Source: JAAXHF01 sp965242605
GTDB taxonomy: Bacteria; Desulfobacterota; Binatia; Bin18
DNA length: 64,000 bases
Direction of reading: 5' to 3'
Assembly: GCA_965242605.1 (NCBI GenBank)
Contig: CBDESS010000001.1
Coordinates: 1,893,955 to 1,957,954 of the forward strand
A program made the translations under genes and the position numbers. Of this stretch, positions 43,363 through 52,446 are shown one piece after another; the stretch's first letter is position 1, and the number at the start of each line of letters is the position of its first letter. The notes under the pieces are model-generated. The model worked only from the letters and a program-made list of their open reading frames with translations. It made no database searches and was not told where the DNA came from.

Positions 43363-45378
43363 CTACCCGGCGCGTCTGGCCGCGGTAGCAGCCGGCTTCT
43401 CGCGTGCCCGCCTTGGGGCTGGGCTTTTGATGCTGCCGGTCTGGTGCGTATCGTAGCCGTCCAGGCGTTCAACCGCCTGTTTGAAACCGTCGGAGCGGAT
43501 TACCCCGAGCAGTTTCTGGCCGGTGTCGCTGGTGAAGAAGTCTTTGAGAAAAATGAGGTCATAGTCTTCGTGCTCAACCTGGATAAAATCGAGGCCGAGG
43601 GCTTTGGCCGCAGACTTGACGCCTAGGCCGGTGTCGGCTAGCCCGCTGGCCACCGCCACGGCCACCGCCATGTGGGTCACTGCTTCGTGCTCATAGCCCT
43701 GAATGGCGTCCGGCTTGATGCCGAGTTTGGCCAGTTTGTAGTCGAGCAGAATCCGGGTGCCAGCCCCGGGCTGGCGGTTGACAAAGCTCAGGTCTTTGCC
43801 GGCCAGGTCTCCCAGGCCGCGCAGCTTTTTGGGGTTGCCCTTGGGCACAATCAGGCCCTGCTCGCGGCTCACCAGGTTCAGCACGACGACCTTGGACACC
43901 AGGTCCTGCTTTTTGAGCTCGGGCAGGTTGTAGGTCCCGCTGGCCGGGTCGAGCAGGTGGCTGCCAACGATATGTGCTTCGCCGCGTTTCAGAGCGACGA
44001 TGCCGCCCAGCGAGCCGACACTGCTGGCCGAAATTTTGAAGCCTGGGTACTGGCTCCGCAGCTGATCGTCAAGTACGCCAATGGTGAGGTCATTGCTGCC
44101 GGTGAACAGAATAGTCTTGGCGATTTCCTCAGCCGGACGTAAGAGCTCGACCGGCACTTCCTGGCCGGCGTTCAGCCCCTCGTCAAGCGGGGGAATCCGC
44201 AGTACCCCGTCGGCCTTGACCATAGTTGTAATCACCCCGGCCCCACGGCCGAGCGGATTGGCAATCAGCCGCTCGCCGACTTGGCCGAGGCTGACCCGCA
44301 CAAATTCTTCCAGGCCCAGCCGCGAGGGGACCTTGCGCGGTAGAACAGCCGGCAGCGTGGGAGGCTCTTCTGCGGCCCGACCCAGCAGGTGGGCTAACAG
44401 CGGGCGGATAATCTGCTGACAGATGACAACCGCGGACACCGGGTAGCCAGGCAGACCAATCACCGGCTTGCCGTCGGCGACGGCCAGGATGGCCGGTTTG
44501 CCGGGCATCACGTCAATGCCATGGGCCAGGACCTCGCCGACCGACTCCAGGGCGCGCAGGGTAAAATCGTGCTCCCCGGCAGAGGAGCCAGCAATGATGA
44601 TGGTGACATCGCTGCCGGCGGTCGATTTTTTGAGCGCCGCGACAATTTTGGCCAGTTCATCCATGACCCGGGGCTGACGCTGCGGCACGCCGCCCCACTC
44701 TTTGACAAACGCCCCGGCCACCCGCGAGTTGAACTCGATAATCCGTCCCGGCTTGACCGGCTCGCCCGGTTCAATCAGCTCTGAGCCGGTCGGAATAATG
44801 CCAACCCGTGGCCTGGCCAGGACCGGAAGCGTGGTGTGGCCGGCGGCCAACAGGGCACCGAGGTCATACGGCCGCAGGGTGTGGCCGCGCGGCAACAGCG
44901 GCTCGGTGGCGACAATATCCTCGCCGACCAGGCGGACATGCTGCCAGGGCGTTGCGGCGTCCCGGATTTCCACCTCGGTCTTGCTCTTCTTGAACACCCG
45001 CTCAATCATGATGACCGCGTTGGCCCAGGCCGGCAGTGGGCTGCCGGTGTCCACATACTGGAACGGGCGGCTGGGCTTGGGCCGCCTGGCCCTGACCGCG
45101 GTCAGGCTGAGGGCCGAGAACTCACTTGCCCCAAAGGTATCTTCGGCGCGCACTGCAATGCCGTCCATAGCCGCCCCGTGGTAGTGGGGGGCCGACAGCA
45201 CGGCGAAGACAGGGCCGGCCGTGGTGCGGCCCAGGGCGTCTTCTACCGCCACCGTTTCTACCCGCCGCAACGGCGCAACAGCGCTGAGAAGAAGCGCCAG
45301 GGCTTCGCCCAGCGGTTTCTTTTGCAGATAGCGCTTGCGTTCCGATTTGCCCGACTGATGGGGATGGTGCTGTGGCAT
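43363..45378 (-). CDS. MoeA fused to a periplasmic-binding/LysR-substrate-like domain
   Basis: A 671-residue protein. Residues 20-415 are a complete MoeA: SAPHYHGAAMDGIAVRAEDTFG, IPTGSELIEPGEPVKPG, the MPT-binding IIIAGSSAGEHDFT and GLPGYPVSAVV. Residues 425-645 (TILFTGSNDLTIGVLDDQL; FVNRQPGAGTRILLDYKL; DTGLGVKSAAKALGLDFI) are the PBP-like domain found in MoeA and ModE-type fusions, which probably binds molybdate or tungstate. It inserts metal into molybdopterin. Three nt separate it from the second moeA. Confidence 0.93.
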   Translation of the reverse strand: MPQHHPHQSGKSERKRYLQKKPLGEALALLLSAVAPLRRVETVAVEDALGRTTAGPVFAVLSAPHYHGAAMDGIAVRAEDTFGASEFSALSLTAVRARRPKPSRPFQYVDTGSPLPAWANAVIMIERVFKKSKTEVEIRDAATPWQHVRLVGEDIVATEPLLPRGHTLRPYDLGALLAAGHTTLPVLARPRVGIIPTGSELIEPGEPVKPGRIIEFNSRVAGAFVKEWGGVPQRQPRVMDELAKIVAALKKSTAGSDVTIIIAGSSAGEHDFTLRALESVGEVLAHGIDVMPGKPAILAVADGKPVIGLPGYPVSAVVICQQIIRPLLAHLLGRAAEEPPTLPAVLPRKVPSRLGLEEFVRVSLGQVGERLIANPLGRGAGVITTMVKADGVLRIPPLDEGLNAGQEVPVELLRPAEEIAKTILFTGSNDLTIGVLDDQLRSQYPGFKISASSVGSLGGIVALKRGEAHIVGSHLLDPASGTYNLPELKKQDLVSKVVVLNLVSREQGLIVPKGNPKKLRGLGDLAGKDLSFVNRQPGAGTRILLDYKLAKLGIKPDAIQGYEHEAVTHMAVAVAVASGLADTGLGVKSAAKALGLDFIQVEHEDYDLIFLKDFFTSDTGQKLLGVIRSDGFKQAVERLDGYDTHQTGSIKSPAPRRAREKPAATAARRAG

Positions 45379-45381
45379 GGC

Positions 45382-46656
45382 TTAGAACAGAATGACTTCC
45401 ACCTCTTCGCCGGCCTCTTTACCCTCTTCGTTGTGCGGGATACGCACCATGCCATCGGCGCGGACGAGGCTGAAGATGGCCCCCGATTTGCCGGGCACGG
45501 GCTGGGCGGTCAGGCTGCCGATCTCGCCGCTGAGGGTGACCCGAGCGTAGTCTTCCCGACCTGGGGCAGACGGAATGTTCTGGCTCAGCCGCGCCCGGGT
45601 GGTGCGGGCCGGGGTAAACGCGCCCTGGGGCGCTTCCCCCGCCATCATACGGACCAGCGACCGGCCAAACAGTGCGAACACGACCAGGGCCGAGACCGGG
45701 TGCCCCGGCAGGCCCATGACCGGCTTGCCGGCAGCTTTGGCAAAGATGGTGGGTTTGCCCGGCGCAATTGAGATGCCGTGAAAGAACAGCTCAGACCGCG
45801 GAAAGGCACAGATCACCTCAACCGCCATATCTTTTACGCCGACCGAGCTGCCGCCCGAGATCATCACCACATCGGCCTTTTTGAGAGCTTGGCTCAGGGC
45901 TTTCTCAAACGCGGTGCGGTCGTCTTTGACCACGCCCAGGTCATATACCTCGCCGCCGGCTTGGCTAACCATTGCCCGCAGCGAATACTGGTTCACATTG
46001 CGGACTTGACCGGGCTTCGGCGTTTGCTGGGGCGACACAATCTCGTCCCCGGTTGAGATCAAGCCCACCAGCGGCCGGCGATAGACCGCCACCCTGGCAA
46101 TCCCGACCCCGGTCAGCGCCCCGATATCCTGGGGGTGGAGACGCCGGCCGGCTGGAAAAATCGGAGCGCCTTTTTTGATGTCCTCGCCCACCCGCAAGAT
46201 GTTCTCCCACGGTGAGGCGCTGCGCTGGATTTCGATTGTGCCGTCGTCCATCTCTTCGGTGTACTCCACCATGACCATTGAATTCGCGCCGGGCGGCAGC
46301 ATACCGCCGGTCGAGATACGCATGGTCTCGCCCTTTTTGAGCCGGCGCGTGGCCTCCTGGCCCATCTCGACCGCCCCGACCAGTTTGAGATAGGTCGGCA
46401 AACTCGGCGAGGCCCCAAACGTATCTTGGGCCCGCAGCGCGTAGCCGTCCATATTGGCCCGGTTGAAATGGGGCAGCGGCACCGGGGCCCTCAGCCCTGT
46501 GGCCAAGACCCGCCCATCGGCATCCAGGACCGGAACGGTCTCGCTCTTGGTCAGGGGGGCAAAGGCCGCCAACTGCTCCCGGGCGTCGGCGCAGCTCACG
46601 ACCCGAAAAAAGGCTTTGACCGGGGCCGGCCCTACAGCCGCCGATGCGCGAGGCAT
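45382..46656 (-). CDS. moeA: Molybdopterin molybdenumtransferase MoeA
   Basis: A 424-residue MoeA for the last step of molybdenum cofactor synthesis (adenylyl-MPT to Moco). It has PLPHFNRANMDGYALRAQDTFG near residue 60, LISTGDEIVSPQQTPKPGQ, the GGSSVGVKDM motif and GLPGHPVSALVVF. Its start overlaps the nitrilase gene by 25 nt, and the fused MoeA follows. Two MoeA genes in a row suggest division of labour, for example molybdenum against tungsten or different target enzymes. Confidence 0.93.
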   Translation of the reverse strand: MPRASAAVGPAPVKAFFRVVSCADAREQLAAFAPLTKSETVPVLDADGRVLATGLRAPVPLPHFNRANMDGYALRAQDTFGASPSLPTYLKLVGAVEMGQEATRRLKKGETMRISTGGMLPPGANSMVMVEYTEEMDDGTIEIQRSASPWENILRVGEDIKKGAPIFPAGRRLHPQDIGALTGVGIARVAVYRRPLVGLISTGDEIVSPQQTPKPGQVRNVNQYSLRAMVSQAGGEVYDLGVVKDDRTAFEKALSQALKKADVVMISGGSSVGVKDMAVEVICAFPRSELFFHGISIAPGKPTIFAKAAGKPVMGLPGHPVSALVVFALFGRSLVRMMAGEAPQGAFTPARTTRARLSQNIPSAPGREDYARVTLSGEIGSLTAQPVPGKSGAIFSLVRADGMVRIPHNEEGKEAGEEVEVILF

Positions 46657-47444
46657 GGCAATTCCCTTCTGACTTTCTCCAGATAGTCGAGGTCAATCTC
46701 GGCCGTCACCAAGGCCTCTTTGTCAGGGGCCCGGGCCAGGACCTTACCCCACGGGTCGATAATCATCGAGTTGCCGTAGTCGGCAAAGCCGTAAACATTC
46801 CTGCCGATCTGGTTGGGCGCGATGAGATAGCTCTGGTTCTCAATAGCGCGGGCGCGCAGCAGGGCTTCCCAGTGGGCCGCCCCGGTCGGAAAGGTGAAGG
46901 CGGCCGGCACACAGATGAGTTCAACGCCTCTGTCGGCCAGCCGACGGTACAGCTCAGGAAAGCGCAGATCGTAGCAGATCGACAGGCCGATCGTTCCCAG
47001 CTCGGTGGTGGCGATGACGACCTCCTGGCCCGGTTTTTTGGTATCAGATTCCCTGATGCTGACCTGTCCGGGCAGGTCGATGTCAAACAGATGGATTTTA
47101 CGGTATTGGGCCAGCATATCCCCGTTCGGACCGAACAGCAGGCTGGTGTTATAGGCGCGCTGCCCGGTCGTCTTTTCCAGGAACGAGCCGGCCAGCAGAT
47201 GGATGCCCAGACTACGGGACAGCTCGGCCAGACGCTCCGAGGTCGGACCGGGGATGGATTCAAGTTGGGCCGGCTCTTGGTCGCGCGGCCCACGCCAGGC
47301 AAACACCTCGGGCAGGGCCACCAAGGCCGCCCCCCGTTCAGCTGCCAAGCGGACAAAGGTCTCAGCCTTGGCCAGATTCTCTTCTTTTGCGCTTGAGGCC
47401 GTCATCTGGACGGCGGCGGCCAGATACGAGTGGGGTCCTCCCAT
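46632..47444 (-). CDS. Carbon-nitrogen hydrolase (nitrilase/omega-amidase family)
   Basis: A 270-residue nitrilase-superfamily amidase. The catalytic triad is visible in LVALPEVFAWRGPR (Glu), QYRKIHLFDIDLPG (Lys) and LSICYDLRFPELYR (Cys). The overall pattern matches the NIT1/NIT2 branch, which acts on deaminated glutathione or 2-oxoglutaramate-type substrates. Its 3' end overlaps moeA by 25 nt, so it is translationally linked to the Moco genes, an unusual partnership. Confidence 0.9.
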   Translation of the reverse strand: MGGPHSYLAAAVQMTASSAKEENLAKAETFVRLAAERGAALVALPEVFAWRGPRDQEPAQLESIPGPTSERLAELSRSLGIHLLAGSFLEKTTGQRAYNTSLLFGPNGDMLAQYRKIHLFDIDLPGQVSIRESDTKKPGQEVVIATTELGTIGLSICYDLRFPELYRRLADRGVELICVPAAFTFPTGAAHWEALLRARAIENQSYLIAPNQIGRNVYGFADYGNSMIIDPWGKVLARAPDKEALVTAEIDLDYLEKVRRELPCLAHRRL

Positions 47445-47598
47445 CGCGCTCCCTCCTCAGCCCGGACACTAGCGAACCGCCCCCCGTGGGTCAAGCCAAG
47501 CCGGCCGCGCCATGTGGTCTTCAAATCTGAGCCTCCCGCCCGGGATTTCTGCTTCCTTCCCGGCCTGGGGATGTGCTGCAGGCAGCCCTGGAGACTCC

Positions 47599-48055
47599 AT
47601 GTCTGAGGCTGACCGATATCGGACCTGTTTTCGGGAACGCCTGCGCCGGAGTGGCAAGCGTTTCGGCGCAAAGCTGCGACTGATCCGCCAACTCTATGAC
47701 TGTGGCTATGGCCGCGAGCAGATCGTGGGACTGTTTGAATTCGTCAATTGGGTTGTGCAGTTAAGTGAGACCGGTTTTTTGGGAGGCGATAAAGACTCTT
47801 GAGAAGGAAAAACACCTGCTGTATGTGACAACGGGAGAACGGATCGGACGAGAGCAGGGACTCCAACAGGGGCTTCAGCAAGGATCGCTGGAAGAGGGGC
47901 GGATGACGCTTTTTGAGGCTTTGGACGAACGGTTTGGCGAGGTCCCGGCCCCCCTCGCCGAGACAATCCAACAGCTTGAAGACCGTGACCAGTTGCGCCG
48001 CCCCCTGCGTCAAGCTATCCGCTGTCCCTCCTTGGGCGAATTCACCGCCTCCCTC
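47599..48055 (+). pseudogene. Remnant of an Rpn/DUF4351-type nuclease-transposase family protein
   Basis: The C-terminal half of a family typical of mobile-element nucleases: KLRLIRQLYDCGYGREQIVGLFEFVNWVV in one frame, then FWEAIKTLEKEKHLLYVTTGERIG and the REQGLQQGLQQG tail in another. The shift lies at the T6 run 47775-47780 and is repaired by removing one T. The N-terminal catalytic half is absent. The 3' end runs into the convergent EVE gene. It is either truncated or eroded. Confidence 0.65.
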
Positions 48056-48489
48056 CAGGTCTCTGCTTGTGTTGCAAGACGCTTCGATTCACCCCTGGCG
48101 ACAATCACCTCAAACTCTTGCTCTGTCACCGGCATGACCGACAGCCGGCTTTGTTTGATGAGGCCGATGGCCTGGAGGCGGGCGTCCTGTTTGATTTCGC
48201 GCAGACTGACCGGCCGGGCCAGGGCGTGGACCGGCTCCAGATTGACCACCACCCAACGCTCGTCGTCGGTGGTTGGGTCCTGGTAGGCTTCTCTGGTGAC
48301 GCGGGCCACCCCGACCACGGCCAGCCCTGTGTTGCTGTGATAGTACAAGACCTGGTCGCCGACCCGCATGGCCCGCAGATTATTGCGGGCCTGGTAGTTG
48401 CGCACGCCGTCCCAATAAGTTGAGCCGTCTTGGCAGAACTGCTCCCAGGAGTATACAGATGGCTCCGATTTGACCAGCCAGTAGCGCAT
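48010..48489 (-). CDS. EVE domain-containing protein
   Basis: A 159-residue EVE/PUA-like protein from ATG 48489 (MRYWLVKSEPSVYSWEQF). The motifs YWDGVRNYQARNNLRAM, GDQVLYYHSNTGLAVVGVARV and WVVVNLEPV are characteristic. EVE domains bind modified bases, for example modified cytosines, and turn up in restriction systems as well as stand-alone. Here it stands alone, about 2.7 kb from the orphan hsdS. Confidence 0.92.
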   Translation of the reverse strand: MRYWLVKSEPSVYSWEQFCQDGSTYWDGVRNYQARNNLRAMRVGDQVLYYHSNTGLAVVGVARVTREAYQDPTTDDERWVVVNLEPVHALARPVSLREIKQDARLQAIGLIKQSRLSVMPVTEQEFEVIVARGESKRLATQAETWREAVNSPKEGQRIA

Positions 48490-48641
48490 CGCGTCCTCAA
48501 AGCTCTCTCTTTGCGGCGTACCTAGCATTCCTGACCACCCTCCGACAAGTGCATGACGGCTGGAGCCGCAAGCAGCCGCGGGCTTGGATTGCCTTTTGCC
48601 CCACAGGCTTCTATAACGAGCGGTAGAAAAGGAGGGGTGTC

Positions 48642-50393
48642 ATGCCACACGGCAGTCGTCCACACTACGCGATCCGAACCGAAAAAAATGTTGCGGCCAC
48701 CATGCGGGACGGCACAAAGCTGTACGCCGATGTGTACCGGCCCGATGCCGAGGGCCGCTTTCCAGTCATCCTGCTCCGTCTGCCGTATGGCAAGCACATG
48801 GCCGAACTGTTCGGCGACCACGAGTATTTTCCGGCCCGCGGCTATGTGGTGATCATCCAGGACGGCCGCGGCCGGTTTGCGTCAGAAGGGGAATACTACG
48901 CCCTGATTGACGAGGCCCAAGACGGTTACGATACGGTCGAGTGGGCGGCCAGCCTGCCCTACAGCAACGGGCGAGTCGGGACCCAGGGCCAGTCCTACCT
49001 CGGCGCGACCCAGTACCAGCTGGCCCCAACCCGCCCGCCCCACCTGCGCTGCGCGTTTCCGGTCTCGGCCGCGGCCGATGCGCACCAGAGCTGGGTGTAC
49101 CATACCGGGGGCGCGTTCTCCCTGGGCTGGCAGGTACCCTACGCCATTTTTCTGGCCCGCAACACCATTGACCGCAAAGGCATCAAAGATGAGCTGTGGC
49201 CACGCATCCGGCCCAGCCTGGAGCGCTCCATCAATTTTGCCAACCCCCTGACGCCCGAAGCCTACCGCCGTCTGCCGTTGATGGACTGGGCCGATATCTT
49301 GGGCGATGTAGCCCCCTATCTGCGCGATTACCTGACCCACCCCGAGGACGGGCCGTACTGGTGGGCGGTCAACATCGAACGCCAGCACCACAACATCAAC
49401 ATTCCAATGTACCATGTCAGTTCGTGGTACGATATTTTCCTGCGCGACGCCTTCGTCCATTTTTGCGGTCTTCGGTCCCGGGCTATGACGCCCGAGGCGC
49501 GCGGCGGCCAAAAGCTGCTGATCGGCCCCTGGGCCCACCTGTTCCCGTACACCAGGCCGATAAGCGGCGGGACCGGCGATATTGATTTTGGCCCCAACGC
49601 GGTGATCGAGCTCCACGATGTGCAGCTGCGCTGGTTTGACTACTGGCTGAAGGGGATTGACGACGGCCTGTCGGAAGAAGCCCCGATCCGCCTCTTTGTG
49701 ATGGGCACCAATCAGTGGCGCGACGAGTACGAATGGCCGCTGGCCCGGACCAGGTATGTGCCCTACTATCTGCACAGCGCCGGCCGGGCCAACAGCCTGG
49801 ACGGCGACGGCACGCTCAGCCCTGAGCCTCCGGCTGAGGAGCTCACCGACCACTTCCGCTACGACCCGGCCGACCCCGTCCCGAGCTGTGGCGGCAATAC
49901 CCTGATCATCCCGGTCGGCGTGGCCGACCAGCGCCAGGTCGAAAGCCGCCAGGATGTCCTGGTCTATACCGGAGCGCCGCTTGACGAGCCGCTTGAAGTC
50001 ACCGGCCCGCTCAGCGTCGTGCTGTACGCCGCCTCATCAGCGCCCGATACCGACTTTACGGCCAAGCTGGTTGATGTCAGACCCGACGGCTACGCCCAGA
50101 ATATCGCCGACGGCATTGTGCGGGCCCGCTACCGGGAGTCGCGGACAAGGCCCACCTTGCTGTCACCCGGCCAGCCGACCGAACTGCGCATCGACCTGTG
50201 GGCCACCAGCCATGTGTTTCTGCCCGGCCATCGGCTGCGGCTTGAAGTTGCGTCAAGCAACTTTCCGCGCTTTGACCGCAACCTCAACACCGGCGGCGAT
50301 CAGGCCACAGGAACGACGTTTCAGACTGCCGAGCAAACGGTTTTCCATAACCGGGAGTTGCGCTCGCATATTGTCCTGCCGGTTATCCCCTGA
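48642..50393 (+). CDS. CocE/NonD-family hydrolase (S15 type)
   Basis: A 583-residue alpha/beta hydrolase; AAAGGAGG precedes ATG 48642. The nucleophile lies in GTQGQSYLGATQ (G-x-S-Y-x-G), the acid region near SSWYDIFLRDAF, and the histidine in IGPWAHLFPYTRP. The C-terminal jelly-roll domain (about residues 350-583) includes LDEPLEVTGPLSVVLYAASS and RIDLWATSHVFLPGHRLRLEV. This is the PepX_C architecture of cocaine esterase and acyl-transferring hydrolases. The substrate is unknown. Confidence 0.9.
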   Translation: MPHGSRPHYAIRTEKNVAATMRDGTKLYADVYRPDAEGRFPVILLRLPYGKHMAELFGDHEYFPARGYVVIIQDGRGRFASEGEYYALIDEAQDGYDTVEWAASLPYSNGRVGTQGQSYLGATQYQLAPTRPPHLRCAFPVSAAADAHQSWVYHTGGAFSLGWQVPYAIFLARNTIDRKGIKDELWPRIRPSLERSINFANPLTPEAYRRLPLMDWADILGDVAPYLRDYLTHPEDGPYWWAVNIERQHHNINIPMYHVSSWYDIFLRDAFVHFCGLRSRAMTPEARGGQKLLIGPWAHLFPYTRPISGGTGDIDFGPNAVIELHDVQLRWFDYWLKGIDDGLSEEAPIRLFVMGTNQWRDEYEWPLARTRYVPYYLHSAGRANSLDGDGTLSPEPPAEELTDHFRYDPADPVPSCGGNTLIIPVGVADQRQVESRQDVLVYTGAPLDEPLEVTGPLSVVLYAASSAPDTDFTAKLVDVRPDGYAQNIADGIVRARYRESRTRPTLLSPGQPTELRIDLWATSHVFLPGHRLRLEVASSNFPRFDRNLNTGGDQATGTTFQTAEQTVFHNRELRSHIVLPVIP

Positions 50394-50396
50394 GTG

Positions 50397-51263
50397 ATGA
50401 AACACAGGCCCGGGGCGCGTCTGCCCGACACCGCGGACAAAGCGGCTGTGGTCCGCGCCATGTTCGACCGGATCGCCCCGCGCTACGACCTCCTGAACCG
50501 CCTGATCTCGCTGTGGCTGGACCAGGGCTGGCGGCGGAGCGCGGTGCGGGCGGCCGCGCTCGGGGCCGACGACCGGGTTATTGACCTGGCCTGTGGGACG
50601 GGAGACCTGAGCGCTCTGGCCAGTCAGACGGGAGCCTGGGTGATTGGGGTTGACTTTGCCGAGCACATGTTGGCCGGTGCGCGCCGGCGTCGCATCAGGG
50701 CCGACTGGGTGCAGGCCGACGCCGGCCGGCTGCCCTTTCCGTCGGCCTGGGCCAGCGTGGTGCTGTCCGGCTTTGCGCTGCGCAATTTTGTGTCGATTCC
50801 GACCGTGCTGGCCGAGTCCGCGCGGGTGCTTGGGGCTAGTGGCCGGCTGGTCCTGATTGAGGTCGATACGCCTACCAACGGGCTGATGCGGTGCGCCCAT
50901 TCCGTGTATTTCAGGTGGCTTGTGCCCCGGCTCGGAGCCTTGCTGTCGGACGCCGCGGCTTACGATTACCTGCCGCGCTCGGTCTCCTATCTGCCCACCA
51001 GTCAGGAGTTGAGGCGTCTGATTGAGGCCGCCGGATTTGAGCGGGTCCACAAACAGCGGCTGTGCGCCGGGGCCGTCCAGATTGTCCGGGCGGTCCGCTC
51101 TCCCAGCCGCCCTGCGGCTGACTCGTCATACATGTTTGGCCTGCCGGGACCCGGCCTGGTCAGTCCTCCACCGCCACCCCCTGCACATCGCACTTGCCTG
51201 TCACCACATCGGCAATCAGGCGGGCGCGGTACTCGTCCAGCAACTCCACTTCCCGGCGGGTAG
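50397..51263 (+). CDS. UbiE/MenG-type methyltransferase with anomalous C-terminal tail
   Basis: Residues 1-232 are a ubiquinone/menaquinone methyltransferase: AMFDRIAPRYDLLNRLISL, motif I VIDLACGTGDLSAL, NFVSIPTVLAESARVL and PTSQELRRLIEAAGF. The last 56 residues are low-complexity, run into the antisense of hsdS and have no family counterpart, so the native stop seems lost at the boundary with the fic-hsdS block. ATG 50397 and GTG 50394 are both possible starts, directly after the hydrolase stop. It probably methylates a quinone precursor. Confidence 0.85.
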   Translation: MKHRPGARLPDTADKAAVVRAMFDRIAPRYDLLNRLISLWLDQGWRRSAVRAAALGADDRVIDLACGTGDLSALASQTGAWVIGVDFAEHMLAGARRRRIRADWVQADAGRLPFPSAWASVVLSGFALRNFVSIPTVLAESARVLGASGRLVLIEVDTPTNGLMRCAHSVYFRWLVPRLGALLSDAAAYDYLPRSVSYLPTSQELRRLIEAAGFERVHKQRLCAGAVQIVRAVRSPSRPAADSSYMFGLPGPGLVSPPPPPPAHRTCLSPHRQSGGRGTRPATPLPGG

Positions 51264-52446
51264 CGGCAAGGACCGTATCAATCGCAGCCGTGGCCTTGGC
51301 GAGATGGGCAACAATGGCGGTTTGCTCAGCCAGGGGCGGCAGGGGGATGGGATAGTTCGCTAGAAAGGTCTTCGGGACTCGCTGTTGCCCCGCAGCCCCG
51401 ATCATTGACTGGGTCCCAAGGTGGCGAAGGTCCCCCAAGGTCGTCAGCCGATAGAGGAATTGTGGGGAGAGCAGCGACGTGGCCCGCAGAACGTGAAACT
51501 CGGTAGACCCAAACCCGAATTCTGTGGGCAAGGCATCCAGACAGGCCCCTTTACCATGCTCAAAGCACGGCGTGATTTTGGCCACAAGTACATCGTCTCG
51601 GCGAAAGTAAGTAAAGCCGTTCCAGACCGCGGAGGCCGCGACCTGCTCTCCCGCCACCTCTCCGGTTGTGCCGACGCGCTCCATCGGCAGAAAGGTGACC
51701 GGGGTGTCTGGCGTCAGCGCCCCGCGCGCTTCTGACCTGCTCGGATTCACCTGCGCGGCCTGCTTCAGCCGCCGCACCTCCCAATGTGCCGGCACCTCGC
51801 CCAGCCACGCCACCACGGAAGGCTTGAGGCACACATTGGGCTCCAGCCCCCGGGTCACGGCGTGGTGGATGACGGCCTGCCGCTGCTCTGCCAACAGGCC
51901 GATGAGTTTCTGCTTGGCGCGGACGTAACGGCGGATACGCCCGTCCATCTGGTCCAGGTAGCGGGCAATCGCCGCTTGCTCAGCCAGAGGCGGATGCACG
52001 CCGAACTGGTGATAGGCATCTTCCCTATTCAGCCCGGGCACGGCTGTGTCTTTGGACACCGCGTCGAGGTGCAAGCAGCCCGGCAGGTAATACAGCCACC
52101 GCACATTTGCCGGCGTCTGGCGACTATCCACAAAAAAGGTCGTATCAATCGCAAAGACCGGCTCTGGGGAGTAACGCACTTTGCCGAAGGACCCTTTGCG
52201 GCCAACAATGAGACACGGGCCGGTCGTATTGGAGCGGGTATGCAATCCTACTCGTCCATTCGAGCCATAGACCGGCACGGTGCCGGCGGTGCGCAGTTCA
52301 GCCGGCATGGCATCGCCGTATGCCAAGCGACAGATCCGCTTCAGTCGCCGGACTTCCCAATGCGCCGGCACATCGCCCAGCCACGGAACCCCGGAGGGCT
52401 TGTAGGCCGGGTAGGGCTTGAGGCCGGCGGGCATCCCCCGCATCAC
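51160..52446 (-). CDS. hsdS: Type I restriction-modification specificity subunit HsdS, orphan
   Basis: A 428-residue protein with two target-recognition domains. Each starts with a near-identical segment (SGVPWLGDVPAHWEVRRLK near residue 17 and AWLGEVPAHWEVRRLK near 210) and ends in the conserved helix (PPLAEQAAIARYLDQ and PPLAEQTAIVAHLAK). It should define a bipartite DNA target for HsdM/HsdR, but neither is in the window. The start overlaps the fic stop by 4 nt (ATGA), so the two are coupled. Confidence 0.93.
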   Translation of the reverse strand: MMRGMPAGLKPYPAYKPSGVPWLGDVPAHWEVRRLKRICRLAYGDAMPAELRTAGTVPVYGSNGRVGLHTRSNTTGPCLIVGRKGSFGKVRYSPEPVFAIDTTFFVDSRQTPANVRWLYYLPGCLHLDAVSKDTAVPGLNREDAYHQFGVHPPLAEQAAIARYLDQMDGRIRRYVRAKQKLIGLLAEQRQAVIHHAVTRGLEPNVCLKPSVVAWLGEVPAHWEVRRLKQAAQVNPSRSEARGALTPDTPVTFLPMERVGTTGEVAGEQVAASAVWNGFTYFRRDDVLVAKITPCFEHGKGACLDALPTEFGFGSTEFHVLRATSLLSPQFLYRLTTLGDLRHLGTQSMIGAAGQQRVPKTFLANYPIPLPPLAEQTAIVAHLAKATAAIDTVLAATRREVELLDEYRARLIADVVTGKCDVQGVAVED

